A stretch of DNA of 64,000 nt from positions 1,240,001 to 1,304,000 of the forward strand of contig NC_022576.1 of NCBI RefSeq assembly GCF_000477435.1, given 5' to 3'. Below the pieces are notes generated by a model. That model saw only the letters and a list, made by a program, of their open reading frames with translations, had not been told where the DNA came from and searched no databases. The position numbers and the translations under genes are program-made. The DNA is from Candidatus Symbiobacter mobilis CR (GTDB lineage: Bacteria > Pseudomonadota > Gammaproteobacteria > Burkholderiales > Burkholderiaceae_C). Shown here piece after piece: positions 36,517-44,676 of the stretch; the first letter of the stretch is position 1, and each line of letters begins with the position of its first letter.

Positions 36517-38297
36517 GGCTGCACCCCCAGACGACGAAGCGTCTCCAGCAACACTTCCCCCTCAGCGTCAAGCGCAAGCCCTTTACGCCAAACGTCGAGA
36601 GCTTCCTCCCGGCGGCCCAGCGTCCATAGCACCTCCCCCCAGTGCGCCGCGATTTCCGCTTCGGGTTTGCGTCCGAAAGCCTCGCGCAAGTGTTGCTCAG
36701 CCTGCTCCAGCTTGCCTTGCCGGAACTCGACCCAGCCCAGGCTATCTGAGATGTACGGATCCCCGGGCGCCAATTCGAGGGCACGGACGATGAGCGCATG
36801 GGCTTCGTCCAGCCGCAGGTTGCGATCAGCCAGCGCGTACCCCAGGGCGTTGTAGAGCAGGGGCTCTTCCGGATGATCGGCCAACCCTTGGCGCAGGCGG
36901 CGCTCCATCTCCTGCACGGCACCCATCTTGTCGAGCACGATGGCCATTTCGACAAGCAACGTGACATCGCCTGGCTCTTGCGCGATCATGTCATCCAGCA
37001 GGTCCCTGGCCTGCACATAGCGCCGATGCTTGCGCAGCAATTGCGCTTCCACACCACGAATCTGCCGTGCATGATCAGGCGACTGCACTGCCAAATCGCG
37101 CAACCATGCCAGCGCCGCGTCCAGCCCCTGCTGCCCCACCAACGCTTGGGCACGAAGGCGTTGGGCATCGAACCACAGCCCTCCATCCCCCACCCGCTGC
37201 AACCACGTTTGCGCCTGGTCGTACTCCTTGCGCGACAAGGCAATCGTCCCCAAAGCCAGAAGAGCTTGCGCCGATTCCCTCTGCTGCACTGGCTCCGCGC
37301 CAGTCAGCACGCCCACCAGTTTCAGGTATTGCAACAGCAATACGTGTGCATCGTCGAATTGGCGATGCTCGGCATACCACATTCCCAGCATCCATCGCCC
37401 CTGGGCATCGTCGGGGAACCGACGCACCATGTTCTGCAAAGCCGCAACGGCATCTTGCTCGCGCTGTGCATCGAAGAGCACGCGCACATACGCCCGGTGC
37501 AATATGGGCCTGTCATCGACTGCCAGCCTTTCGCGCACCAAGGCATCGGCTTGCGGATCCTTAATGGCGACCAATGCCAGCGCAACGATCATCGCGTGGT
37601 CGGCGGTGCCAGCGTCCCCGTCGGCCAGCGCACGCCGGGCGGCATCGAGCGCGGTGCGTGGTTCCCCGGCACGCAACCAGGCTTCGGCTACCCCGGCCCA
37701 GGCATCCGGGCCCCACTGCGGGTGCTCCAACCAGGGCGTGTAGGCTTTGTGGATGACCCGGGCTACGGCTAGACGGTCGGTGCATGGCTTGTAGAGCCGG
37801 GGAATGCCCGTCAGCGCCGAACCCATGTTCTTTGGCGGCGTGAGCGCCAAATCGCGCCGCAACACAGGCAAAGATTCCTCCACGCGATGGAGCTGGATCA
37901 GAACGTGCAACAGGGTGCGAACGGCCTCGTGCGAGGAGGGATGGGCGCTGCGCCACGCACGCACTGCCATCAGTGCAGATTCCCCCTTGCGGGCATGGAT
38001 GGCGACCTGCACAGCACGGCGGTACAGCCTTTCGTCCTTCGTCTGGCGGGCTGCATCCAGCAACAACGAAAAGGCTGCGGCGGGGTTGGACGACCGGGCT
38101 TGCATCTCCCCCAGCAGAAGCTGGTAGAACAAAGGCCCGTCGAGCGGAACTTCCGCAGCGCCTTCCGGAGAATCGTCGACAACGATTTCCACGTCGCCGT
38201 CTGCAACGCGCTCCTGCTTGGCGGATGGATCCGCATGCGCCACAGACAGTGTCAAAGCACCCCACAGTACCCAAAGAAATATGCCACGCCAACTCAT
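36513..38297 (-). CDS. Exported TPR-repeat protein
   Basis: A 594-residue protein has a signal peptide (MSWRGIFLWVLWGALTLSVAHA) and then mostly helical tetratricopeptide-like repeats. Clear repeats include PLLYNALGYALADRNLRLDEA and DPYISDSLGWVEFRQGKLEQA in the C-terminal part. This protein is regularly found before lolB and ispE in betaproteobacteria and probably acts in the periplasm as a scaffold for envelope assembly; no activity is known. Its stop overlaps the lolB start. It is transcribed divergently from the GTPase gene at 38410. Confidence 0.9.
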   Translation of the reverse strand: MSWRGIFLWVLWGALTLSVAHADPSAKQERVADGDVEIVVDDSPEGAAEVPLDGPLFYQLLLGEMQARSSNPAAAFSLLLDAARQTKDERLYRRAVQVAIHARKGESALMAVRAWRSAHPSSHEAVRTLLHVLIQLHRVEESLPVLRRDLALTPPKNMGSALTGIPRLYKPCTDRLAVARVIHKAYTPWLEHPQWGPDAWAGVAEAWLRAGEPRTALDAARRALADGDAGTADHAMIVALALVAIKDPQADALVRERLAVDDRPILHRAYVRVLFDAQREQDAVAALQNMVRRFPDDAQGRWMLGMWYAEHRQFDDAHVLLLQYLKLVGVLTGAEPVQQRESAQALLALGTIALSRKEYDQAQTWLQRVGDGGLWFDAQRLRAQALVGQQGLDAALAWLRDLAVQSPDHARQIRGVEAQLLRKHRRYVQARDLLDDMIAQEPGDVTLLVEMAIVLDKMGAVQEMERRLRQGLADHPEEPLLYNALGYALADRNLRLDEAHALIVRALELAPGDPYISDSLGWVEFRQGKLEQAEQHLREAFGRKPEAEIAAHWGEVLWTLGRREEALDVWRKGLALDAEGEVLLETLRRLGVQP

Positions 38298-38409
38298 GGG
38301 GCCATAATAATCTAAGCCTCATCCCCACCATGCCACTGCCCTTGCCCAACGTTTTGTCCACTTGCCTTGGCAATGCCGCACGGCGCCCTTTTCTTGCGTA
38401 GCCCGTGCG

Positions 38410-40383
38410 ATGACCACTTTCCCCGAAGAGTTCGAACGGCACAGCATCTGGCGGCGCGAATTCGCCTTGCACCTCAAACTGCTGGCGCAATGGCTCGAAG
38501 AACGTGACCTGCTCGACCCCGCCGTTCGCGAGCGTCTGAGCAGGCTCGAAGCGCAGATTCGCGTCGACAAGGTCATGGTTGCCTTCGTCGCCGAGTTTTC
38601 ACGCGGCAAGTCCGAGCTGATCAACGCCATGTTCTTTTCGGAATACGGGCGAAGGATCATGCCCGCCAGCGCAGGATGCACGACGATGTGCCCCACGGAG
38701 ATGGCCTACGACCCCGACATCCCCGCCTGCCTGCGCCTGCTGCCCATCGACACACGGTTGCAGCCGCAAACGCTGATGGAATGGCGTATGGTTCCGGAAA
38801 AGTGGCACCGCGTCGACCTCGACGTCAACAGCCCCAAGCAACTCGCCCAGGCGCTGAGTATGGTCGCGCAGTCCAAAAAAGTAACGCCCGAGGAAGCGCG
38901 TGCGTTGGGGTTTTGGGAAGGAACGGGGCCCAATACCGGCCCCGTGGTCGATAGCAGTGGCAAGGTGGAAATCCCCCGTTGGCGCCACGCCCTCTTCAAC
39001 TTCGCACACCCTTTGCTCAAACAAGGGCTTGTGGTACTGGACACCCCCGGGCTTAACGCTATCGGCGCCGAACCCGAGCTGACCGTCAACCTGATCGCGC
39101 AGGCGCAAGCCATCGTTTTCATTTTGGGTGCAGACACCGGCGTGACGCAGTCCGACCTGTCGATCTGGAGGGAGCACCTGATCGACGAAGACCACGACCC
39201 CGCAGCGCGCCTCGTCGTACTCAACAAAATCGACACGCTCTGGGACGCCCTCGACACCCGCGAGGAAGTGCAGGAGCAGATCGAGCGCCAGAAGGCCCGC
39301 ACCACCGAGATCCTCGGCATCCACGAAGAGCAGGTCTATGCGGTATCGGCGCAGAAGGGGCTGCTGGCCAAGGTCAACGACGACCCCCATCTCCTCCACC
39401 GCAGTTGCCTGCCTATGCTCGAAGAAGCGCTGAGCCGCCATATCGTTACGCGGCGGCGAAGGATTCTGAGTTCCACAGTCCACCGCAGCATCGTCGAATT
39501 GCGCCGAGAGATTCGCAGGCACATCCAAATCCGCTTGCGCGACCACAACGAGCAACTGCTCGAACTCAGCAGCCTGCTAGGCAAGAACACCCCCGTCATC
39601 CGTGCGATGCGTGCCCGCGTCCACCAAGAGCAAGCCGACTTCGACGCCGGCGGACTCAAGATCCATGCCGTGCGATCGATCCACATGAAGCTGCTACGGG
39701 AGATTTTTGCGCTGCTCGGTTCGCAACGGCTGCAAGCAGAAATGTCCGAATTCACCCATGCCTTGCAACAGGGTGGGATCAAACTGGGCATCCGCAAAAT
39801 CTACGGTCAGACACTGGAACGACTGCGCGACAACCTGCGCACAGTGCAGGACAAGGATCAGGAAATTCGCTCCATGCTCGAAGCCAGCTTCGAACAGCTC
39901 AACACGGACTATGGTTTTTCCCTGCGGCTGCCCTCCCCACCGAACCTCGACACGTATTTGCACAACCTCGACGCCATCGAGCGCAGCCACGTGAAGTACC
40001 TCGGCCCCGGCAATGCGTTGCGGCTCATCCAGGACGAATTCGTCACGCGCCTCGTCCGCGCCTTGACGACGCGGCTGCTCGCCGTGCATGAAGCGGCCTT
40101 GGCGGACATCGAAGCCTGGAGCAAATCGGCCGCATCGCAGCTCGACATGCAATTGCGCGAACGGCGCAAAAACTTCGTTCGTCGGCTTGAAGCTATTGAT
40201 CGCATCGGCCATGCCACGGAAGGGCTGGACGAGCGCATCCACGAGGTGCGCATGCAACTCGAAGCGCTGACCCAAACTCAGACCAAGCTCGAAGAGTTCC
40301 TCGACCAGCTCCGGTTCATGACCACCCTGACCCGCTTCGGCACACAGGATAGTGCGCCTGCCACCGTCTTGTCCGATCTCTGA
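38410..40383 (+). CDS. Dynamin-like GTPase
   Basis: A 657-residue cytosolic protein has a GTPase domain in the N-terminal ~330 residues: P-loop FVAEFSRGKSELINAMF, a G2-type threonine segment SAGCTTMCPTEM, G3 VVLDTPGLNA and G4 VLNKIDTLWD. The rest is helical with several predicted coiled-coil stretches (LDERIHEVRMQLEALTQTQ). This is the layout of bacterial dynamin-like proteins, which remodel or repair membranes. I chose the ATG at 38410 (MTTFPEEF), since residues before it are not conserved-looking. It overlaps or abuts mutY, so the two may be co-transcribed. Confidence 0.85.
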   Translation: MTTFPEEFERHSIWRREFALHLKLLAQWLEERDLLDPAVRERLSRLEAQIRVDKVMVAFVAEFSRGKSELINAMFFSEYGRRIMPASAGCTTMCPTEMAYDPDIPACLRLLPIDTRLQPQTLMEWRMVPEKWHRVDLDVNSPKQLAQALSMVAQSKKVTPEEARALGFWEGTGPNTGPVVDSSGKVEIPRWRHALFNFAHPLLKQGLVVLDTPGLNAIGAEPELTVNLIAQAQAIVFILGADTGVTQSDLSIWREHLIDEDHDPAARLVVLNKIDTLWDALDTREEVQEQIERQKARTTEILGIHEEQVYAVSAQKGLLAKVNDDPHLLHRSCLPMLEEALSRHIVTRRRRILSSTVHRSIVELRREIRRHIQIRLRDHNEQLLELSSLLGKNTPVIRAMRARVHQEQADFDAGGLKIHAVRSIHMKLLREIFALLGSQRLQAEMSEFTHALQQGGIKLGIRKIYGQTLERLRDNLRTVQDKDQEIRSMLEASFEQLNTDYGFSLRLPSPPNLDTYLHNLDAIERSHVKYLGPGNALRLIQDEFVTRLVRALTTRLLAVHEAALADIEAWSKSAASQLDMQLRERRKNFVRRLEAIDRIGHATEGLDERIHEVRMQLEALTQTQTKLEEFLDQLRFMTTLTRFGTQDSAPATVLSDL

Positions 40384-40393
40384 CGCCTGCGGC

Positions 40394-41449
40394 GTGGTGC
40401 CCCCGGCTATAGCAACGCCAGACTTTGCCGCCATCGTGCTGCGGTGGCAGGCTCATCACGGCCGCCATGATCTGCCTTGGCAGCACCCACGCGATCCCTA
40501 CCGCGTATGGCTTTCCGAGGTCATGCTCCAGCAGACGCGCGTGCAGACGGTGCTGGCGTACTTTCCCCGGTTCTTGGAACGTTTTCCCGACATCACCACA
40601 CTTGCCTGCGCGCCGGAAGAAGACGTGCTGGCCGCATGGGCCGGGATGGGGTACTACGGCCGGGCACGCAACCTGCACCGCTGCGCCCAGCAAGTGATGG
40701 CATGCCATGGAGGCGCGTTTCCCCGTAGCGCAGCGCAGTTGCGCACCTTGCCGGGAATCGGCGCTTCCACCGCGCATGCCATTGCCGCGCTGTGTTTTGG
40801 CGAACGGGTGGCGATCTTCGACGCGAACGTGCGCCGGGTTCTGGCCCGCTTTCTGGGCTTTGGCGCTGACCTATCGGTACGGATGCACGAACACACGCTG
40901 TGGGCCGAGGCCACGCGCCTGCTCCCCCAGAGCAACGATCCCACCGACCTGGCGCGCTACACCCAAGGGATGATGGATTTGGGAGCGACCGTCTGCACCG
41001 CTCGTTCTCCCCGTTGCGCAGACTGCCCGCTGCGTGCCGAATGCGTGGCCTATCGGCTAGGGACGCCGCAACGCTTTCCTCATCCGCCGCGCAGAATTGC
41101 CCGCGAGCTACTGACGATGTGGTTGCTGTGGGTGCAGGCCGACGATGATGCTCTCTGGCTGCTGCGCCGCCCTTCCCGGGGAATCTGGGCTGGCCTGTAT
41201 TGCCTACCCACCTGTCCCACCCACGCCGCTGTGCTGGCCGCCCTGCCCCCGCACGCTACTAGCCACACCATCCCCCCAATCCAGCACGAATTGACACACC
41301 GGACGCTGTTGCTGCATCCCGTGTACTGCCGCTTCCCCTGCCGCATTCCCCTGCCGTTGGAAGGCCAGTGGATGAGCGCCACAGACTGGCCCACGCTGGG
41401 GTTTCCGGCGCCGATACGCAGGTTGCTGCTGGAACAACCTCCCGCCTGA
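40394..41449 (+). CDS. mutY: A/G-specific adenine glycosylase MutY
   Basis: MutY (351 residues from this start) removes A mispaired with 8-oxoguanine. The helix-hairpin-helix TLPGIGASTAHAIAAL, the catalytic Asp in AIFDANVRRVLARF, the Glu in WLSEVMLQQT, and the 4Fe-4S ligands C-x6-C-x2-C-x5-C in VCTARSPRCADCPLRAEC are all intact. A C-terminal Nudix-like domain is present (LWLLRRPSRGIWAGLYCLP). The start is uncertain: the frame is open from a GTG at 40352 inside the GTPase gene, and GTG codons at 40394 and 40397 lie just after its stop. None has a clear Shine-Dalgarno. Confidence 0.93.
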   Translation: MVPPAIATPDFAAIVLRWQAHHGRHDLPWQHPRDPYRVWLSEVMLQQTRVQTVLAYFPRFLERFPDITTLACAPEEDVLAAWAGMGYYGRARNLHRCAQQVMACHGGAFPRSAAQLRTLPGIGASTAHAIAALCFGERVAIFDANVRRVLARFLGFGADLSVRMHEHTLWAEATRLLPQSNDPTDLARYTQGMMDLGATVCTARSPRCADCPLRAECVAYRLGTPQRFPHPPRRIARELLTMWLLWVQADDDALWLLRRPSRGIWAGLYCLPTCPTHAAVLAALPPHATSHTIPPIQHELTHRTLLLHPVYCRFPCRIPLPLEGQWMSATDWPTLGFPAPIRRLLLEQPPA

Positions 41450-41486
41450 GGCCAGGAAGAACTCCAACAGTTTGACGATCACCCGC

Positions 41487-43304
41487 TCAATGCCCCGACG
41501 CATCGTCGGCAATCTCCGCGTCGGGTGCCAGCACCTGGCACGGTTGCCGTGCAGCAAGGAGATCGTTGCAGAAAGCCGTAGCCGCTTCCCGGTCGGGCCA
41601 GCCTGCCACGGCCACGCGATACCACGCATCGAACACGCCGTCCTCGCGCTCCAGGTACCCGCTGCGTTCGGCAACGACGCTGCGCCCGCGCATCGCCTGG
41701 GGCCATCGCGCCCGCGTATCCCGCGCAGTGGCATCGACGGCGGCGCGGTGGTACATGCCCTGCAAACGCACCATCCACTGGCCCATGCGCCAGTCCTGGG
41801 CGCGATCCGTGGCCAAGGTATCGCCGGAAGCGAGGGCAACGGAGTAGCGTGTGTTGTCCTTCTCCCGCGCAGCCATCACCCCCAAAGCCTGGTGCAGATG
41901 CGCAAAGCCGCGCAAGGCGTCGGAGCGGGCGCGTTGCAGTTCGTCCTGGCTGTGCTGGAGGTTCCTGCGCGCTTCAAGCAGACCCCGGGCATCAATGGCG
42001 CCAAGTTCAAAAGACTCCGTGGCGAGCCTGAACAACGCCAGGCTGGCGCGAACAGCGCGTTTTTGCGCCTTCCACCGCACATGGGCAGAGCGTTGCAGGT
42101 CGATGGCGCTTTCGACCTCCCGCACCGACTGCGCAATGGTCTGCCGATACGTTTCGGTCATTTCCTCGTAGTACGCGCTAGCAAAGGCCTTTTCGCCCTC
42201 TCGACGCCCACCGTCGAAGAGTGTTGCCGTCAACGAACCCACGGTGTTCCAAAACAGGTTGTCCGGGTGTACCAACCCGGCAAGGCTCCATCCGCTGTAC
42301 CCGGCTTGCACCCCCAATTCCACCTTGGGCAGCATCTGCGCCCGTGCCACGTCGATGTTGGCGCGGGCAGCCTGCATCCGCGCCTCGACCATGCGCACGT
42401 CGGGCCGATGCAGCAATAGCGAAGATGGAACACCGACATCCACCCTGGGCAGGACGAGCGCATCGACACTGGTTTCGTGCAACACCAGTTCAGCAGGCAG
42501 GGCACCCACCCAGCGGGCCACAGCGGTTTGGGCCTCGTCGCAGGTGTTTTCCATCGCTGCAATCGCCACCTGCTGTTGCGCAACGGCAGCATGCTGCTGC
42601 TCTAGCTCGTCCTGCGCTGCGTCGCCCAATTCCACACGCTGTTCGATCGTATGCAGGATGCGCTCCAGCAACGACAAGGTTTCCCGGGCCAGTGCCAGGC
42701 TGTCTTGCGCAGACAAGTACGCGATGTACGCAGAGACCAGATTGCCGACGATGCCCCGTTCCAAGTCGTCACGTGCATACACCGCACGCCACACTTGCAG
42801 AATGGCCGAATCCGCCGCTGCGCGTTGTTCCCCCCACACATCGACGGTGTACGAGGCCTGCAGTCCGATCTGCGAACTTTTCTGGGTGTCGCTCGTCCCG
42901 CTACTGCTTTGGTTGACGATGTGGATCGGCACTACCACGGCGGGCAAGCCATTCGCGGCAGTCTGGTCTGCGCGAATCTTGGCTTGCACGACTTGCGCCG
43001 TGGCGATGCGCAAATCGGGATGGTTCGCCAGCGCACGATCAACCAGGGCATCGAGTTCCGCGCTGCCGTAGCGCTTCCACCATTCTGTAGATACGGCAGA
43101 CACTGCGTCCCCAGGCTCCCGATCGTCCCTGGCGCCGTCCGCATTGCGGTATGCCGTGGGCACCGGGGGCATGACAGCGCCAGGCAGCTCCAGCGTGCTG
43201 CTGCATGCAACCAGGCCCAGGCTCCACACCAATACGAGCACGATGGACAGGCATTGCGACCCGGCACGAAGCCGGTGGAAACAATTGCTGAAAACAGTGC
43301 GCAT
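41487..43304 (-). CDS. NodT-type outer-membrane factor with C-terminal SPOR-like domain
   Basis: This 605-residue lipoprotein has the lipobox LVAC at 31-34. The body is a TolC/OprM-like outer-membrane efflux protein: WWKRYGSAELDALVDRAL, LPKVELGVQAGYSG and the long helices around LHRPDVRMVEARMQAARANI. After residue ~510 there is an extra ~90-residue part containing WYRVAVAGWPDREAATAFCN, which looks like a SPOR peptidoglycan-binding domain. It forms the outer-membrane exit of the type I secretion system encoded upstream; only 4 bp separate it from hlyD. Attachment of a SPOR-type module to such a factor is unusual. Confidence 0.88.
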   Translation of the reverse strand: MRTVFSNCFHRLRAGSQCLSIVLVLVWSLGLVACSSTLELPGAVMPPVPTAYRNADGARDDREPGDAVSAVSTEWWKRYGSAELDALVDRALANHPDLRIATAQVVQAKIRADQTAANGLPAVVVPIHIVNQSSSGTSDTQKSSQIGLQASYTVDVWGEQRAAADSAILQVWRAVYARDDLERGIVGNLVSAYIAYLSAQDSLALARETLSLLERILHTIEQRVELGDAAQDELEQQHAAVAQQQVAIAAMENTCDEAQTAVARWVGALPAELVLHETSVDALVLPRVDVGVPSSLLLHRPDVRMVEARMQAARANIDVARAQMLPKVELGVQAGYSGWSLAGLVHPDNLFWNTVGSLTATLFDGGRREGEKAFASAYYEEMTETYRQTIAQSVREVESAIDLQRSAHVRWKAQKRAVRASLALFRLATESFELGAIDARGLLEARRNLQHSQDELQRARSDALRGFAHLHQALGVMAAREKDNTRYSVALASGDTLATDRAQDWRMGQWMVRLQGMYHRAAVDATARDTRARWPQAMRGRSVVAERSGYLEREDGVFDAWYRVAVAGWPDREAATAFCNDLLAARQPCQVLAPDAEIADDASGH

Positions 43305-43308
43305 GGGA

Positions 43309-44676
43309 TCAAGGCTCCCGGATCGATTCTTTGGCGGCCTTGGTTAGCGGCCATAGCAGATACGACATGACCGAGCGCTTGCCCACGCGAATCTCGGCGG
43401 TCAGTGTCATCCCCGGCAGCAGTTTGGCGTGGCGTGGCAGGTCGTCGAGGTGCAAATTGGGCATCGCCACCCGCGCCCCGTAGTAGGCCGATGCACCGAC
43501 TGCACCACCCAGATCCCGGCGAAAAGCGTCCTGGCTGAGGGTACGCAAGGTGCCCTCCAACATGCCGTGCTTTTGGAAAGGGAAGGCATCGACTTTGACA
43601 TGCACCTTGGAACCCACCTTGACGTAACCGATTTGTCCCGCATCGACTTCGACCTCGGCTTCGAGCACTTCACCAATGGGGACGAGGGTAAAGAACGTTT
43701 CCGCCTCCCGCACAATCGACCCAGGAGAGAGTTTGGCGATGTCCAAAACGATGGCATCCGCCGGGGCGGTGAGCACGATCATGCTCTGCCTGCGGCTGGC
43801 CTTCTGGAGCTGATCCCGGATGGAGTCTCGCTCGCGGGACACGGCCAACAAGTCCTCCAGGACCTTCTGCCGCCAACCCGTCTGGTACGCGGTTTTGTCT
43901 GCCTCGGCCACGGAGAGTTCGCGCCCGAGTTCGATCTGCTTATTGCGCGCCAGCTCCATGTTGCGCTCGGCTTCGAGCAAGCGATCCCGCGCGTCGAGCA
44001 ATCGGCTTTTGACGGCCAGCTTCTTGGCGACGAGGTTCTCGACCAGAGTGAGCATCTCGCGCAAAACCTTGACCCGCTGCCTCAGTACCACCTCATCCTG
44101 CCGTGCCGTCTCCAACGAAGAGCGCAGCTTGGCCACCATCTCGGTCTGCCGTCGCAACTGCGACAAATGGCTGTTGAGGCGCTCGTCGGACAGCTTGGAC
44201 TGAATCTGCCTATCGGAAGACGCCTTGGCCTGATTCGCCTGCACGCGCTCTCCGGCCAGTGCAGCGTCCAGACTCGCCCACTGCGTGTCGAGGCTCTCCA
44301 GCCGGGAACGGAGCTGCGACTCATCTGCCATCGTGAACGTGGCATCCAGTGCAGCCAGGCGGTCTCCCTTGCGAACGACCTGGCCCACGCGCACGTCGAT
44401 CGACTGCACGATCGACGTTTCCAGGGGTTGCACGACGATGTTCGGCAGCGGTGTGACGAGTTTGCCCCGCGCCGTGACGATCAAATCGACATCGGACACC
44501 GCCGCCCACGTGAAAAACAGCACCAGCACCGTCAACACCAGATACATCATCGCCTGCGCGCCCAGCGGCAGGGGACGGCGCTCGATCTCGTCGGCGTCGG
44601 GCAGAAATTCGAGTGCGGGTTTGGCAGACGCGCCTGGGGCGGTATCGTCTACAGGTGGCTGGTTTGTTGATGCCAT
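43309..44676 (-). CDS. Type I secretion periplasmic adaptor, HlyD family
   Basis: A 455-residue membrane fusion protein has a single N-terminal transmembrane helix at ~40-60 (AMMYLVLTVLVLFFTWAAV). The biotinyl-lipoyl half PLETSIVQSIDVRVGQVVRKGDRL, a long coiled-coil hairpin at ~115-310, and the second lipoyl half VLTAPADAIVLDIAKLSPG follow. The C-terminal signature LPGMTLTAEIRVGKRSVMSYLL is the HlyD family pattern P-G-M-x-x-x-x-E-I. It bridges the ABC exporter and the outer-membrane factor. Its start lies 28 bp inside the 3' end of the ABC gene. Confidence 0.95.
   Translation of the reverse strand: MASTNQPPVDDTAPGASAKPALEFLPDADEIERRPLPLGAQAMMYLVLTVLVLFFTWAAVSDVDLIVTARGKLVTPLPNIVVQPLETSIVQSIDVRVGQVVRKGDRLAALDATFTMADESQLRSRLESLDTQWASLDAALAGERVQANQAKASSDRQIQSKLSDERLNSHLSQLRRQTEMVAKLRSSLETARQDEVVLRQRVKVLREMLTLVENLVAKKLAVKSRLLDARDRLLEAERNMELARNKQIELGRELSVAEADKTAYQTGWRQKVLEDLLAVSRERDSIRDQLQKASRRQSMIVLTAPADAIVLDIAKLSPGSIVREAETFFTLVPIGEVLEAEVEVDAGQIGYVKVGSKVHVKVDAFPFQKHGMLEGTLRTLSQDAFRRDLGGAVGASAYYGARVAMPNLHLDDLPRHAKLLPGMTLTAEIRVGKRSVMSYLLWPLTKAAKESIREP

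Noticed and set aside
40352..40393. GTG at 40352 as the mutY start
   Set aside because: The AGGA before it is only two bases from the GTG, and the extra 14 residues read through the end of the GTPase gene. It is kept only as an alternative.
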